DNA from: Rhodococcoides fascians A25f
GTDB lineage: Bacteria > Actinomycetota > Actinomycetes > Mycobacteriales > Mycobacteriaceae
Direction of reading: 5' to 3'
DNA length: 64,000 bases
Assembly: GCF_000760935.2 (NCBI RefSeq)
Contig: NZ_CP049744.1
Location: forward strand, 558,001-622,000
Each line of letters opens with the position of its first letter. Within the stretch, counting starts at the first letter, position 1. This document shows, in pieces, positions 35,642 through 44,531 of the stretch. Both the position numbers and the translations under genes were made by a program. Under the pieces are notes generated by a model that saw nothing but the letters and a program-made list of their open reading frames with translations, did no database searches and was not told the origin of the DNA.

Positions 35642-37177
35642 ATGAGTTCTGCACGCCACGAGGCGTCGACGGTGGATCCGACACGTGTTCCGGTGATCGT
35701 GGCTATCGGTGAAACAAGCGGCCGCGGCGAACCCATGGGCGTCGAACCCATGGAACTGATCACGCTCGCTGCGACTGCAGCACTCCGGGACTCGCCGACG
35801 TCGGAGCCGTGGATTCGCCGCGCGGACAGCATCGCGTTCTGTCATATCGCCAGCTGGGCCTACGCCAGTCCCGCCGCGGCGCTGGCACGTATATTCGGTG
35901 CCACACCCGCAGACGTGTTCGACGCTCCGATCGGTGGGCAATGGCCTGCGCGGCTCCTCGATCGCGCGGCCGCGCGCATTGCTTCCGGAGAGTCGACGGT
36001 GGCGGTGATCGCGGGCGGTGAAGCCCAGGCCTCGATGAGCGCACTGGTCAAGGCCGGTCGAGACCCCGTCGACGAAGGCGGGTGGAGCACGGATCCGGGC
36101 GGTCCACCCACCTTCGACCTCGACCAACTCGGCAGCGCTGCAATGCAAGAAGCCGGTCTGATCTCACCGGTCCGAATCTATCCGCTGTTCGAGAGCCGAT
36201 TTCGCTTCGAGTCCGGCCTGGATCCGGAGGCACGGCAGGCCGAGTGCAGCGAGCTGTATGCGACGTTCTCCGTTGTTGCCGAGAAGAATCCGTACTCGTG
36301 GAACGGGCGAGCACGGACGGCTGCGGACATCGGCACCCCGTCGCCGAAGAATCGCATCGTGTGCGAGCCGTATCCGCTGTCGATGAACGCCATGCCGTTC
36401 GTCGACCAGGCGGCGTGCATCGTGGTGACGAGCTTGGCCGAAGCCCGCGAACGTGGTGTGCCCGAAAGCGACATCGTGTACGTCTGGGGCGGTGCCGGTG
36501 CCGAGGACACGGTCGACATTCTCGACCGCAGTAGTTTCGGCCGGTCCCCAGCGATGGAAGACGCGATGGATCGCGCGTTGCACGGCGCGGAGATCGGGGT
36601 CGAGCAAGTGGACGTGTTGGACGTCTACAGCTGCTTTCCGATCGTGCCGACCCTGGCCGCACGTCACCTCGGAACGCCGAAGTCGTTGATTCCCACAGTG
36701 ACCGGTGGCCATTCTTCCTTCGGCGGACCTCTCAGTAGTCATTCGCTGCATTCGATCACCGCATCGGTTCGGGAGATTCGTGGCGGGAAGAGTTGTGCGT
36801 TGGTGCACGCGAACGGTGGATATCTGACCTACCACCACTCCGTGCTGTTGGGTGCCGAACACCATCCGCTCGGCTACATCGGAAATCCCGAACCCGCAGT
36901 GCTGGAATCGGATCCGCCGCCTCGAGCACCTGTCGAGGACGGGGATCTTGTGGTGGAGACTGTCTCCGTCGAGCATTCACGGCAGCAGGAACCGAACCAG
37001 GCTTTCCTCGTCGGGAGGGACGAGCGCGGGCGACGCGTTGCCGCCCAGACAGCACCCGGCGATACGGCCAGTGCGCATGCGTTGTCCCTCTATCGAAGCG
37101 AACCTGCACGTGAAATCATCGGAGCAACAGTCAGCGTCGAGTCGAACGAGGGGAATATTCGTGTCCGAGGCCGATAG
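35642..37177 (+). CDS. Thiolase-like protein (acetyl-CoA acetyltransferase family) without the usual nucleophile
   Basis: This is a 511-residue protein with thiolase-fold features: VPVIVAIGETSGRG at the start, ASGESTVAVIAGGEAQAS in the first half, DVLDVYSCFPIVPTLAARHL, and GHSSFGGP with ALVHANGGYLTYHHSVLLG in the second. Where active thiolases have a cysteine in a CASG-like motif, this protein reads IGGQWPARLLDRAAARI, so the nucleophile seems absent. A C-terminal extension of about 90 residues follows. It could be a non-decarboxylating lyase, a lipid-transfer-type protein, or a scaffold for the enoyl-CoA hydratase whose gene overlaps by 17 bases. The ATG at 35642 follows the TetR operator closely. 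Confidence 0.75.
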   Translation: MSSARHEASTVDPTRVPVIVAIGETSGRGEPMGVEPMELITLAATAALRDSPTSEPWIRRADSIAFCHIASWAYASPAAALARIFGATPADVFDAPIGGQWPARLLDRAAARIASGESTVAVIAGGEAQASMSALVKAGRDPVDEGGWSTDPGGPPTFDLDQLGSAAMQEAGLISPVRIYPLFESRFRFESGLDPEARQAECSELYATFSVVAEKNPYSWNGRARTAADIGTPSPKNRIVCEPYPLSMNAMPFVDQAACIVVTSLAEARERGVPESDIVYVWGGAGAEDTVDILDRSSFGRSPAMEDAMDRALHGAEIGVEQVDVLDVYSCFPIVPTLAARHLGTPKSLIPTVTGGHSSFGGPLSSHSLHSITASVREIRGGKSCALVHANGGYLTYHHSVLLGAEHHPLGYIGNPEPAVLESDPPPRAPVEDGDLVVETVSVEHSRQQEPNQAFLVGRDERGRRVAAQTAPGDTASAHALSLYRSEPAREIIGATVSVESNEGNIRVRGR

Positions 37178-37970
37178 CATCGAACCTGTTGTACTGACCA
37201 GGCGTGAAGGTCATGTACTCGTCGTCACGATCAACCGACCGAAGGCTGCCAACAGCATCGACGCACGCGTGCACACGCTGCTCGGGCAAGCCTGGGATTC
37301 GGCCGAGGCCGACCGCGACATCCGTGCCATCGTTTTGACCGGCGCGGGATCGGCGACCTTCTGCGGGGGTGCCGATCTGAAAGCCCTCGGCACCGGAGGC
37401 CCCGGCGCGGTGACCCCGCCCGAGACCGAGAATTGGGGGTTCGCCGGGATTGTCCAACACCCGATTTCGGTTCCCGTCATCTCGGCGGTGAACGGGTCCG
37501 CGATGGGAGGTGGAACCGAGATCGCTCTGGCCTCGGATATGGTCGTCGCCTCGGACACGGCCGTATTCGGTCTACCCGAGATCCGTCGCGGACTCGTCGC
37601 CGGTGCAGGCGGTGCCTTTCGGCTGATGTCCGCGGTGCCGGAACACGTTGCGCTGGAGATGATCTTGACGGGTCAGCCGATCTCCGCACAGGAGGCCGCG
37701 CGATGGGGGCTGGTCAACAGGGTTGTCGCGCCCGATGACGTTCTCGGTACGGCACTCGATCTCGCCCGCCTGTGCGCGGAGGGCGCGCCGCTCGCGGTGC
37801 GCGCATCCAAGCGGCTCGCTCGACGCATCTCCGACGGCACCATCGCGCACGAGGAAGAATCGTGGCAGCAGAACCGTCGGGAATTGGATCGACTCGCCAC
37901 CACCCAGGACGTCGTCGAAGGAATCACCGCATTCCTGCAGAAACGGGATCCGACATGGACCGCGCAGTGA
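37161..37970 (+). CDS. Enoyl-CoA hydratase/isomerase family protein
   Basis: This is a 269-residue crotonase-fold protein. INRPKAANSIDARV is the usual early block, SATFCGGADLKALG forms the oxyanion region, and both catalytic glutamate positions are present in GGGTEIALASD and FGLPEIRRGL. This supports true enoyl-CoA hydratase activity rather than a divergent crotonase. GTG at 37161 lies inside the end of the thiolase-like gene, with GAGGGGAA upstream. The pair probably acts on one acyl-CoA and is under TetR control. The chain length or ring type of the substrate cannot be inferred. A short GCGC dyad follows the stop. Confidence 0.87.
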   Translation: MSEADSIEPVVLTRREGHVLVVTINRPKAANSIDARVHTLLGQAWDSAEADRDIRAIVLTGAGSATFCGGADLKALGTGGPGAVTPPETENWGFAGIVQHPISVPVISAVNGSAMGGGTEIALASDMVVASDTAVFGLPEIRRGLVAGAGGAFRLMSAVPEHVALEMILTGQPISAQEAARWGLVNRVVAPDDVLGTALDLARLCAEGAPLAVRASKRLARRISDGTIAHEEESWQQNRRELDRLATTQDVVEGITAFLQKRDPTWTAQ

Positions 37971-38084
37971 GCGCTCAGCGCTGAGAAGCACTGTTACCCA
38001 AGCGTGACCTGCTTAGCGCAAGTAACGGAGTCGTGCCCGAGGCGATAGACCGGGCACGATGTTCGTCGCGAGTGGGGAGTCGTC

Positions 38085-38780
38085 ATGAGAGTGCGTTCTT
38101 CGATCGGATCCGCCCTGTTGACGGTGGTGGCCATGGCCGCCCTGACGGCCTGCGGCGACAATGACGCTCGGCCCGCCCCGCAGGCAGTAGCGACGTCCAC
38201 CCAGGTGGGCGGTGCCCAACCAGGGGCTCCGGTCGAGAACGCGCCATCGGAGAGTCCGGCGGCCGATGAACCGGATACCGGCGATGGATCAGGGCCGATC
38301 GACGCGTCGGTACCTGCACCGACCGCTGCTGCGCCCCCTACTCAGCCTGTGGCGGTCGAGCCGCCCGTTCAGGATCCGGTGCAGCCGCAGATTCCTCCTG
38401 TATCGAACCCCGATGGAGACCTCGCGTCGACGATCATGGGGGATTGGCAGCGGCACGCAAGCATTCTTCACCTCGATCCCGACCCGGCGAGCAGCACGTT
38501 CACCACCGGAGCGAGTTGCTGCGACGTCGAAACCTGGACGGCCACCTACACACCGATCGGTGACGACAAGGAAGACGGCGTGGTCGTCACGCTGCTGGAG
38601 CGCACGTTCCTGGCCGGAGACGGGCTGGGCGGAACCCTGTACGAGGGCAAACGATTCGAGGCCTCGCCGAGTATCGGGTACAACGACACCCGCGTGTTGA
38701 TGACCTACGATCTGGGCGACGCTCCCGGCGTCAACACGTGGTGCCGATCCGGTCACGGCGTTCCCGAGTGCGGTGCCTGA
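38085..38780 (+). CDS. Putative lipoprotein with Pro/Ala-rich linker
   Basis: This is a 231-residue exported protein. The signal peptide MRVRSSIGSALLTVVAMAAL ends in the lipobox LTAC (cysteine about residue 23), so it should be a membrane-anchored lipoprotein. A low-complexity region rich in Pro, Ala and Glu (about 30-105) tethers a C-terminal domain of about 120 residues with STFTTGASCCDVETWTATY and a final cysteine pair region (NTWCRSGHGVPECGA). I do not recognise that domain. ATG at 38085 has GGGGAG upstream. Its 3' end overlaps the convergent beta-lactamase-like gene by 28 bases. Confidence 0.72.
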   Translation: MRVRSSIGSALLTVVAMAALTACGDNDARPAPQAVATSTQVGGAQPGAPVENAPSESPAADEPDTGDGSGPIDASVPAPTAAAPPTQPVAVEPPVQDPVQPQIPPVSNPDGDLASTIMGDWQRHASILHLDPDPASSTFTTGASCCDVETWTATYTPIGDDKEDGVVVTLLERTFLAGDGLGGTLYEGKRFEASPSIGYNDTRVLMTYDLGDAPGVNTWCRSGHGVPECGA

Positions 38781-39658
38781 CGTACCGCCGTCACTGCGAT
38801 TCTGGCCGCATGGCCGATGGCCTGATCGACCAGCGGGAGGTACAGGTCCATCCGCGCTGCCCTGGTGAACACCGACACCGCGACGGGCGTCTCGCCTGGA
38901 AACGACACCACGGCAACCTCGTTGCGAATGGGCCCGATGGTTCCGGTCTTGCCCGCGACCTGCACATCCGGGTACGGGATTCCGCTGCGAATTCTGTGCG
39001 GCCATACCTGCTGAGCCAGAACCGCTTTCATGTAGAGACACTGCGCCGTCGATGCCGCGGTGCCCAGCCAGATCGAGCGCAGAACGGTGTTGCTGTCACG
39101 AGGTGTGGTGCACGAGGTGTACGCCGGATCGAAACCCGAGCTGTCGACCACCGTGTAGTTGCTGGCCAGTAGGCCCACCGCTTCGTCCGCGTTCAACCGG
39201 CCGGTATCCCGGACGATCTGATCACCCAGTTGTTTCGTGCCACCCACGATGCGCGTGTGTTCGAGTTCGAGATCGTCGATCACTCGGGTGAGTGCATCGA
39301 GCCCCACTGCGCCGAGAAGTGCGTCGGCAGCGGCATTGTCGGAGACGGTGATCATCGAGCGTGCGATGTCCCGCCAACTCATGGTCACCGGATCCGCGAA
39401 ACTCGAGATGCCGGTCGGCCCGGGACTGCACTGTGCCGGAACGAGTCGCACCGAATCGGTTGCAGTCAAGGATCCTTCGTCGAACGCACGCGCAGCGGCA
39501 ACGAGCAGCACGATCTTCCACACCGACGCGGCGACGACGGGGTCGTCTCCCTCGTAATCGACGGCCGTGCCGATGCCGTCGATCCGCTCGGCGCGTACCC
39601 AACCACGACAGCCTGCGTCGGCGAATACGGCGCGCAGCTGTTCGTCGGTCGTATTCAC
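38753..39658 (-). CDS. Class A beta-lactamase-like serine hydrolase without signal peptide
   Basis: This is a 301-residue protein of the serine beta-lactamase/penicillin-binding fold. The three signature elements are present: SVWK (SxxK) near residue 45, VSDNAAADALLG (SDN), and VAGKTGTIG (KTG). The omega-loop glutamate motif ExxLN of true class A enzymes is not evident. There is no signal peptide from the GTG start, which overlaps the LysR stop by 4 bases (GTGA). A cytoplasmic esterase, amidase or peptidase activity is therefore as likely as beta-lactam hydrolysis. It is co-transcribed with the LysR gene, which also faces a genuine secreted class A beta-lactamase gene. Confidence 0.75.
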   Translation of the reverse strand: MNTTDEQLRAVFADAGCRGWVRAERIDGIGTAVDYEGDDPVVAASVWKIVLLVAAARAFDEGSLTATDSVRLVPAQCSPGPTGISSFADPVTMSWRDIARSMITVSDNAAADALLGAVGLDALTRVIDDLELEHTRIVGGTKQLGDQIVRDTGRLNADEAVGLLASNYTVVDSSGFDPAYTSCTTPRDSNTVLRSIWLGTAASTAQCLYMKAVLAQQVWPHRIRSGIPYPDVQVAGKTGTIGPIRNEVAVVSFPGETPVAVSVFTRAARMDLYLPLVDQAIGHAARIAVTAVRQAPHSGTP

Positions 39659-40509
39659 TTGTCGGCCTGCAACAGGATTCGGTCGATGAGATTCACCAGA
39701 GACTCGGCCTCGTCGTTGCGGCGCACGATCCGCACTCGCAGGGCAACGTCGTCGGACGAGAGGTCGAGTTGTTCGGTGCCAGGCAGTACCGGACTCGCGG
39801 CAGGTACGAGCCCGAAGCATCGACCTGACGCAACGCTGATCGTGACGGCGCGAAAGGTGTTCGCAACGAACACCTCTGGATCGAGGGCGTGGCGCCGAAA
39901 CGCATCGAGCAGCAGGTCGTGTGCAGGTGGATTCGCAGCCCGTGGTGTAGTGGCGAAGGCGAGGTCGGACAACATGGTCAGTCGCGGCCGCGCCGCTCGG
40001 GCCGACCTGTGACCGACAGGAACGCTGACCCGCCGGGGTAACGCAATCACTGGTCCGGCCACCAGTCGATCGAGTACCACCGGGTGATCGATCACGGCAA
40101 CGTCGAGTTCGTGTGATCGCACCCGGTCCAGCAAAGACACTGCACCGCCGGTCTCCACCCGCGCTTGGACTCCGACGGACGCGGCGATACGTGCGGCCAG
40201 TGCATCGTCCAGCTGGGGGATGAGGCCGATGCGGACCGTCTCGGACGCGGCGAGTGACTCTGCCGTGGTGGTCAATCGGCGTGCGTCGTCGACGATCAAG
40301 CGAGCCCGTGGCAACAGCGCAGCCCCGTGCTCGGTGATGGCGGCACCGTCGGGTGTCCGCTCCACGAGTACGACACCGAGGTGCTTCTCCAGGGTCTTGA
40401 TCGCCCGAGACACCGGTGGCTGCGTCACGCCCAGAGCCGCCGCTGCGCGCCCGAAGTGGCGTTCCTCGGCGACGGCGACAAAGTACTGGAGATGGCGAAC
40501 AAGATCCAC
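39655..40509 (-). CDS. LysR-family regulator between two beta-lactamase-fold genes
   Basis: This is a 284-residue LysR-type regulator. The N-terminal helix-turn-helix reads VRHLQYFVAVAEERHFGRAA, then ALGVTQPPVSRAIKTLEKHL, and an effector domain with ETVRIGLIPQLDDALAARIA follows. Start is GTG at 40509. It is divergent from the class A beta-lactamase gene at 40613 and overlaps the downstream beta-lactamase-like gene. This recalls ampR/ampC-like or blaR-like layouts, in which a LysR protein controls lactamase expression. The 103-base divergent region should contain its binding site, but I cannot single one out. Confidence 0.86.
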   Translation of the reverse strand: MDLVRHLQYFVAVAEERHFGRAAAALGVTQPPVSRAIKTLEKHLGVVLVERTPDGAAITEHGAALLPRARLIVDDARRLTTTAESLAASETVRIGLIPQLDDALAARIAASVGVQARVETGGAVSLLDRVRSHELDVAVIDHPVVLDRLVAGPVIALPRRVSVPVGHRSARAARPRLTMLSDLAFATTPRAANPPAHDLLLDAFRRHALDPEVFVANTFRAVTISVASGRCFGLVPAASPVLPGTEQLDLSSDDVALRVRIVRRNDEAESLVNLIDRILLQADK

Positions 40510-40612
40510 CGACCTATTGAAACACGTCTACCTGCCGCGATACCGAAGTGGAATGACGAAGCCATGCCTCGGGACTTGGCCCGGAGGCGAGAGGGTGTGA
40601 TCGCATGACCCC

Positions 40613-41542
40613 ATGCGTACTTCGACATCCACCCGACTGATCACCGTGATCGCAGCGGCGGCGCTGACTGCCGGAGTGGCCTGTTCCTCGACGGCCACCA
40701 CCGAACCGCCGCAGACGGCCGCGAGCACCGCCCAGTCCACCACCGAACAAGCCTCGGCCGAACAGAACTATCTCGAACTCGAGGCCAGGGACACTGCGCG
40801 GCTCGGCGTCAGTGTCCTCGATCTCGCGACCGGTTCCACTCAGAGTTACCGCGGCGACGAACGTTTCGCGTTCTGCTCCACCTTCAAGGTGTATGCCGTC
40901 GGTGCCGCACTCGCCGCCGTCGATGCAGGCAGGTTACAGCTCACCGACACCAGAACGATCACCGCCGAGGACAAGGTGCCCGAATCGGCGGTCGATTGGG
41001 CCCCAGGCTCGGTAGTCACCATCGCAGACCTGGCAGCGGCCGCATTGACCAAGAGCGACAACACATCCGGCAATCTACTGATTCGCGAGGCGGGCGGCAC
41101 CGCGGCACTCACCGATTTCGCACGATCACTCGGTGACACCGAGTTTCGCCTCGATCGCACCGAGCCGGAATTGAACACGGCCATCCCGGGTGATCCACGG
41201 GACACAACGACACCCAACTCGCTGGCCGCCGGCTACCGAACCCTGCTCGACGGCGATGTTCTGACCGAGGCCTCGCGCAAGCAGCTGCTCGAGTGGATGG
41301 GCGACACCGAGACGTCCACCGCCCGGTTCCGGGCTGGCATTGCGCCGCAATGGACTTCGGCCGACAAGACCGGTACCGGTAGCTACGGCGTCTCCAACGA
41401 TGCCGGACTGCTCTTCGGACCGGACGGGCAGAGGATCCTGCTGGTCGTGCTCAGCGCGACGACGTCGGGGGTGGAAGATTCGCCGGCCATGAACCCCTTG
41501 GTAGCCGACGCCACCAGCGCAGCCGTGGAACAGGTGGAGTGA
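40613..41542 (+). CDS. Class A beta-lactamase, probable lipoprotein or secreted
   Basis: This is a 309-residue class A serine beta-lactamase. The signal sequence ends with a lipobox-like LTAGVACSS (cysteine about residue 23). A Thr/Ala/Gln linker follows. The catalytic elements are complete: STFK (SxxK) near residue 88, SDN in LTKSDNTSGNLLI, the omega-loop glutamate in EPELN, and DKTGTG (KTG). It should hydrolyse penicillins and possibly cephalosporins at the cell surface. The gene faces the LysR gene. Spectrum and expression level cannot be read from sequence. It converges on the MarR gene with a 1-base gap. Confidence 0.9.
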   Translation: MRTSTSTRLITVIAAAALTAGVACSSTATTEPPQTAASTAQSTTEQASAEQNYLELEARDTARLGVSVLDLATGSTQSYRGDERFAFCSTFKVYAVGAALAAVDAGRLQLTDTRTITAEDKVPESAVDWAPGSVVTIADLAAAALTKSDNTSGNLLIREAGGTAALTDFARSLGDTEFRLDRTEPELNTAIPGDPRDTTTPNSLAAGYRTLLDGDVLTEASRKQLLEWMGDTETSTARFRAGIAPQWTSADKTGTGSYGVSNDAGLLFGPDGQRILLVVLSATTSGVEDSPAMNPLVADATSAAVEQVE

Positions 41543-41543
41543 A

Positions 41544-41996
41544 TCAGCCCTCGGCGCGTCGAACGGCGTCGACCAACGGGACGAGATCCGGCTCGTCGGA
41601 TGCTTCGTCCAGAGCCTCGCGCAACGCCGCATCGTTGGTCGGCCGCGCTGCCTCGAGCAGGGCCAGGCCTTCTTCGCTGACGTCGGTGTAGATACCGCGG
41701 CGATCGGTGGGGCACAGGTACCGCGTGAGCAGCCCCCGATCCTCGAGCCGAGTGACCAGGCGGGTCGTCGCGCTCTGGCTCAGTACGACGGCGTCGGCCA
41801 CCTGCTTCATCTGGAGGTGACCGCCGACCCCGTCGTGCTGCCTGCCCAGGACGTCGAGCAACCAGTACTCGCGCGCGCTGAGATTGTGGTTGGTCTGCAG
41901 CGCTCGCTCGATGCGGCTTTCGATACGTCCGTGCAGGACGGCAAGCGCAAGCCAATTCTGCGCAAGGGCAGTCAGGGCGGGGTCGTGTGCGCTCAT
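41544..41996 (-). CDS. MarR-family regulator
   Basis: This is a 150-residue MarR-type winged-helix protein. LSAREYWLLDVLGRQHDGVG, then MKQVADAVVLSQSATTRLVT and RLEDRGLLTRYLCPTDRRG cover the recognition helix and wing, with a dimerisation helix at each end. ATG at 41996 is chosen; upstream codons do not belong to the fold. It lies 80 bases downstream of the citE-like gene on the same strand and could be the last gene of that operon or a separate unit with its own promoter. A direct repeat CAATTA is at 42049-42070. Its ligand is unknown. Confidence 0.87.
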   Translation of the reverse strand: MSAHDPALTALAQNWLALAVLHGRIESRIERALQTNHNLSAREYWLLDVLGRQHDGVGGHLQMKQVADAVVLSQSATTRLVTRLEDRGLLTRYLCPTDRRGIYTDVSEEGLALLEAARPTNDAALREALDEASDEPDLVPLVDAVRRAEG

Positions 41997-42048
41997 TGGT
42001 CGTGCCTTTCGATACCTGTACTCGTGACCACCCACCATACCGCGCCGA

Positions 42049-42070
42049 CAATTAACGGCGTCTGCAATTA
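42049..42070. repeat. CAATTA direct repeat upstream of marR-type gene
   Basis: CAATTA occurs at 42049-42054 and 42065-42070, 16 bases apart, in the 80-base gap between the citE-like stop and the MarR start. AT-rich half-sites are usual for MarR proteins, so this may be an autoregulatory site. Evidence is weak. Confidence 0.3.
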
Positions 42071-42076
42071 CCTCTT

Positions 42077-42886
42077 CTACGAGGTTCGACGCGCGATGAT
42101 GCGTCGAGCATGCGCGAGAACGGGTGCGTCGACCATCCGACCGCGGAAGGTGAAGACGCCGCGATTGTGTGCCACAGCGTCGAGCACGGCGGTGGCCCAC
42201 TCGATCGCCTCGGGGGTCGGCGCGTAGGCGTCGCGAATGACCGGGATGTGGCTCGGATGAATGGCCACCTTGCCGTCGAAGCCGACGGCCACGGCGTCGT
42301 CGGCCTCCACACGCACCCCGTCGAGATCGGGGATGTCGAGGAACACCGAATCGAGCGCGAACACCCCCCGCGCCTTCGCGGCCAGTAGCGTCTGCGACCG
42401 AACATGCTGTGCAACATCGCGGTACGAGCCGTCGGTGTGCCTACTCGAATTGCCGCCCATGGCGGCCACCAGATCCTCGGCACCCCACATGGCACCGATG
42501 GCGTTGTCGGCCGCGAGTGCGTCGAACACCGTCATCGCGCCGAGCGGAGACTCGATCAACGCGACGACGTTCAACGGAGCCAGAGCGACAATCTGTTCGG
42601 CCGATTCGCATTTGGGCAGCATGACGGTTGTGTACTCGGTGTGCTTCAACGCCTGGAGATCGGCGGCCTGATCCTCGGTGCCGTGCGCATTGATGCGGAC
42701 GATGGTGCGCGATGGGTCCAGAGCGGTCGACACTACGGACTCGCGAGCACCGGCCTTGTCCGCGGCACCGACAGCGTCTTCGAGATCGAGGATCACCACA
42801 TCTGCTCGGGCTGAAGCCTTTTCGTATCGCTCGGGTCGGTCTGCCGGGCAGAACAGCCATGCCGGACCGGGCGGAACCCATGTCAC
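42077..42886 (-). CDS. CitE-like beta-hydroxyacyl-CoA lyase (HpcH/HpaI family)
   Basis: This is a 269-residue TIM-barrel lyase. WLFCPADRPERYEKA, VILDLEDAVGAADK, VRINAHGTEDQ, MLPKCESAEQ, ALIESPLGAM and WGAEDLVAAMGG provide CoA, substrate and magnesium sites. The gene order accD-accA-acyl-CoA dehydrogenase-maoC-citE matches the Mycobacterium cluster in which the CitE homologue Rv2498c cleaves beta-hydroxyacyl-CoAs in leucine and itaconate breakdown. The same role is likely here: splitting an HMG-CoA- or citramalyl-CoA-type intermediate to acetyl-CoA plus an oxoacid. GTG at 42886 overlaps maoC by 4 bases (GTGA). Confidence 0.86.
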   Translation of the reverse strand: MTWVPPGPAWLFCPADRPERYEKASARADVVILDLEDAVGAADKAGARESVVSTALDPSRTIVRINAHGTEDQAADLQALKHTEYTTVMLPKCESAEQIVALAPLNVVALIESPLGAMTVFDALAADNAIGAMWGAEDLVAAMGGNSSRHTDGSYRDVAQHVRSQTLLAAKARGVFALDSVFLDIPDLDGVRVEADDAVAVGFDGKVAIHPSHIPVIRDAYAPTPEAIEWATAVLDAVAHNRGVFTFRGRMVDAPVLAHARRIIARRTS

Positions 42887-43368
42887 GACGGGTCCTCCGA
42901 AGGTTGCATCCGAACCAACGTCTTGCGGACGGCGATGGCGACAATGTCTCCGTGCTGATTTCGCCCGGTATGAGTGAACGTCACGATGCCTTCGCCGGGG
43001 CGAGACTTGGATTCGCGCTTGTCCGAGATCACCGTCTCCGCGTACAGCGTGTCGCCGTGGAACAGCGGCTTGGGAAAGGAGACCTCGGAGAAGCCGAGAT
43101 TGGCGACGATGGTGCCCTGGGTCAACTGCGTCACCGACAACCCGACGAGGGTCGAGACCGTGAACATCGAGTTCACCAGGCGCTGGCCGAAAGGTGTTGT
43201 CTCGCTGTAGGCGGCGTCGAGGTGCAAGGCTTGGGTGTTCATCGTCTGCGTGGTGAACAGTGTGTTGTCGGCCTCGGTGATGGTCCGTCCCGGGCGGTGT
43301 TCGTAGACGGTGCCCAGTTCCATCTCCTCGAACCACAGGCCGCGTTGGCGAATGCGCTTGTCGCTCAC
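42883..43368 (-). CDS. MaoC-family enoyl-CoA hydratase
   Basis: This is a 161-residue hot-dog-fold hydratase. FEEMELGTVYEHRPGRTITE and ADNTLFTTQTMNTQALHLDA carry the MaoC/R-hydratase region, including the aspartate and histidine usually used in catalysis. LFHGDTLYAETVISDKRESK is the second conserved block. In the equivalent mycobacterial cluster the MaoC protein hydrates a methylglutaconyl- or mesaconyl/itaconyl-type CoA before CitE cleavage. Overlaps of 4 bases on both sides (acyl-CoA dehydrogenase and citE genes) show tight coupling. The start ATG is unambiguous. Confidence 0.87.
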   Translation of the reverse strand: MSDKRIRQRGLWFEEMELGTVYEHRPGRTITEADNTLFTTQTMNTQALHLDAAYSETTPFGQRLVNSMFTVSTLVGLSVTQLTQGTIVANLGFSEVSFPKPLFHGDTLYAETVISDKRESKSRPGEGIVTFTHTGRNQHGDIVAIAVRKTLVRMQPSEDPS

Positions 43369-44531
43369 AGTCCCAGGCTCCGGGCGATCAGCATCAGTTG
43401 GACCTCGGTTGTACCCTCACCGATTTCGAGGATCTTGCTGTCGCGGTAATGACGGGCGACGACGTACTCGTTCATGAAACCGTAGCCGCCGTGGATCTGC
43501 GTGGCATCGCGCGCGTTGTCCATTGCCGCCTCGGAGGCGACGAGCTTGGCGATGGACGCTGCCTTCTTGAACGGCTTGCCCGCCAACATCAATGCCGCTG
43601 CGTCGTAGTAGGCAGTCCGAGCAGTGTGGGCACGGGCCTCCATGCGGGCGATCTTGAACGAGATCGCCTGATTGCGGGCGATCGGAGCACCGAAGGCCTC
43701 ACGCTCCTTGGCGTACTTGACGCTCTCGTCCACGCAGCCTTGCGCGGCACCGACCGATACCGCAGCGATCGCGATCCGGCCTTCGTCGAGGATGTGCAGG
43801 AAGTTCGCGTACCCGCGACCTTCCTGGCCGAGCAGGTTCTCCTGGGGTACGCGCACATCGGTGAAACTGAGCGGGTGTGTGTCGGACGCATTCCAACCGA
43901 CCTTGTTGTACGCAGCCTCCGCGACGAAGCCCGGGGTGTCGGTGGGCACCAGGATCGAGGAGATCTGCTTGCGTCCGGTTGCCTCGTCGACGCCGGTTAC
44001 CGCGGTGACGGTGACGAGCTCGGTGATGTCGGTACCGGAGTTGGTGATGAATTGCTTGCTGCCGTTGATGATCCAGTCACCGCCGTCACGCTTGGCGGTG
44101 GTCTTGGTGCCGCCCGCGTCACTACCCGCACCGGGCTCGGTCAGACCGAACGCGGCCAGGGCTTCACCCGCTGTGAGCTTGGGCAGCCACTGCTCCTTCT
44201 GCGCATCGTTGCCGAAGCGGTAGACGGGCATGGCACCGAGCGAGACGCCGGCTTCGAGCGTCATCGCGACACTCTGATCGACCTTACCGAGCTCCTCGAG
44301 TGCCAGGCACAGGGCGAAGTAGTCGCCGCCCATGCCGCCGTATTCCTCGGGGAACGGCAGACCGAACAGGCCCATCTCGGCCATCCCAGCGACGACCTCG
44401 TACGGAAACGAGTGCTCCGCGTCGTGTTTCGCCGAGACCGGCGCGACGACCGTCCGGGTGAAGTCGGCAACGGACTTCACCAGTTGCTGGTACTCGTCGG
44501 GCAGATTCGACGAAGACAGATGATCGGTCAT
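43365..44531 (-). CDS. Acyl-CoA dehydrogenase, probable isovaleryl-CoA dehydrogenase
   Basis: This is a 388-residue FAD acyl-CoA dehydrogenase. [20 protein letters not shown] binds flavin and substrate, [19 protein letters not shown] is family-typical, and the ending [20 protein letters not shown] carries the C-terminal glutamate region. The gene lies between the biotin-dependent carboxylase genes and maoC, which suggests isovaleryl-CoA to 3-methylcrotonyl-CoA, the step before methylcrotonyl-CoA carboxylation. The mycobacterial homologue in this position is FadE19. ATG at 44531 overlaps accA by 4 bases. Other branched-chain acyl-CoAs are possible substrates. Confidence 0.87.
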   Translation of the reverse strand: MTDHLSSSNLPDEYQQLVKSVADFTRTVVAPVSAKHDAEHSFPYEVVAGMAEMGLFGLPFPEEYGGMGGDYFALCLALEELGKVDQSVAMTLEAGVSLGAMPVYRFGNDAQKEQWLPKLTAGEALAAFGLTEPGAGSDAGGTKTTAKRDGGDWIINGSKQFITNSGTDITELVTVTAVTGVDEATGRKQISSILVPTDTPGFVAEAAYNKVGWNASDTHPLSFTDVRVPQENLLGQEGRGYANFLHILDEGRIAIAAVSVGAAQGCVDESVKYAKEREAFGAPIARNQAISFKIARMEARAHTARTAYYDAAALMLAGKPFKKAASIAKLVASEAAMDNARDATQIHGGYGFMNEYVVARHYRDSKILEIGEGTTEVQLMLIARSLGL

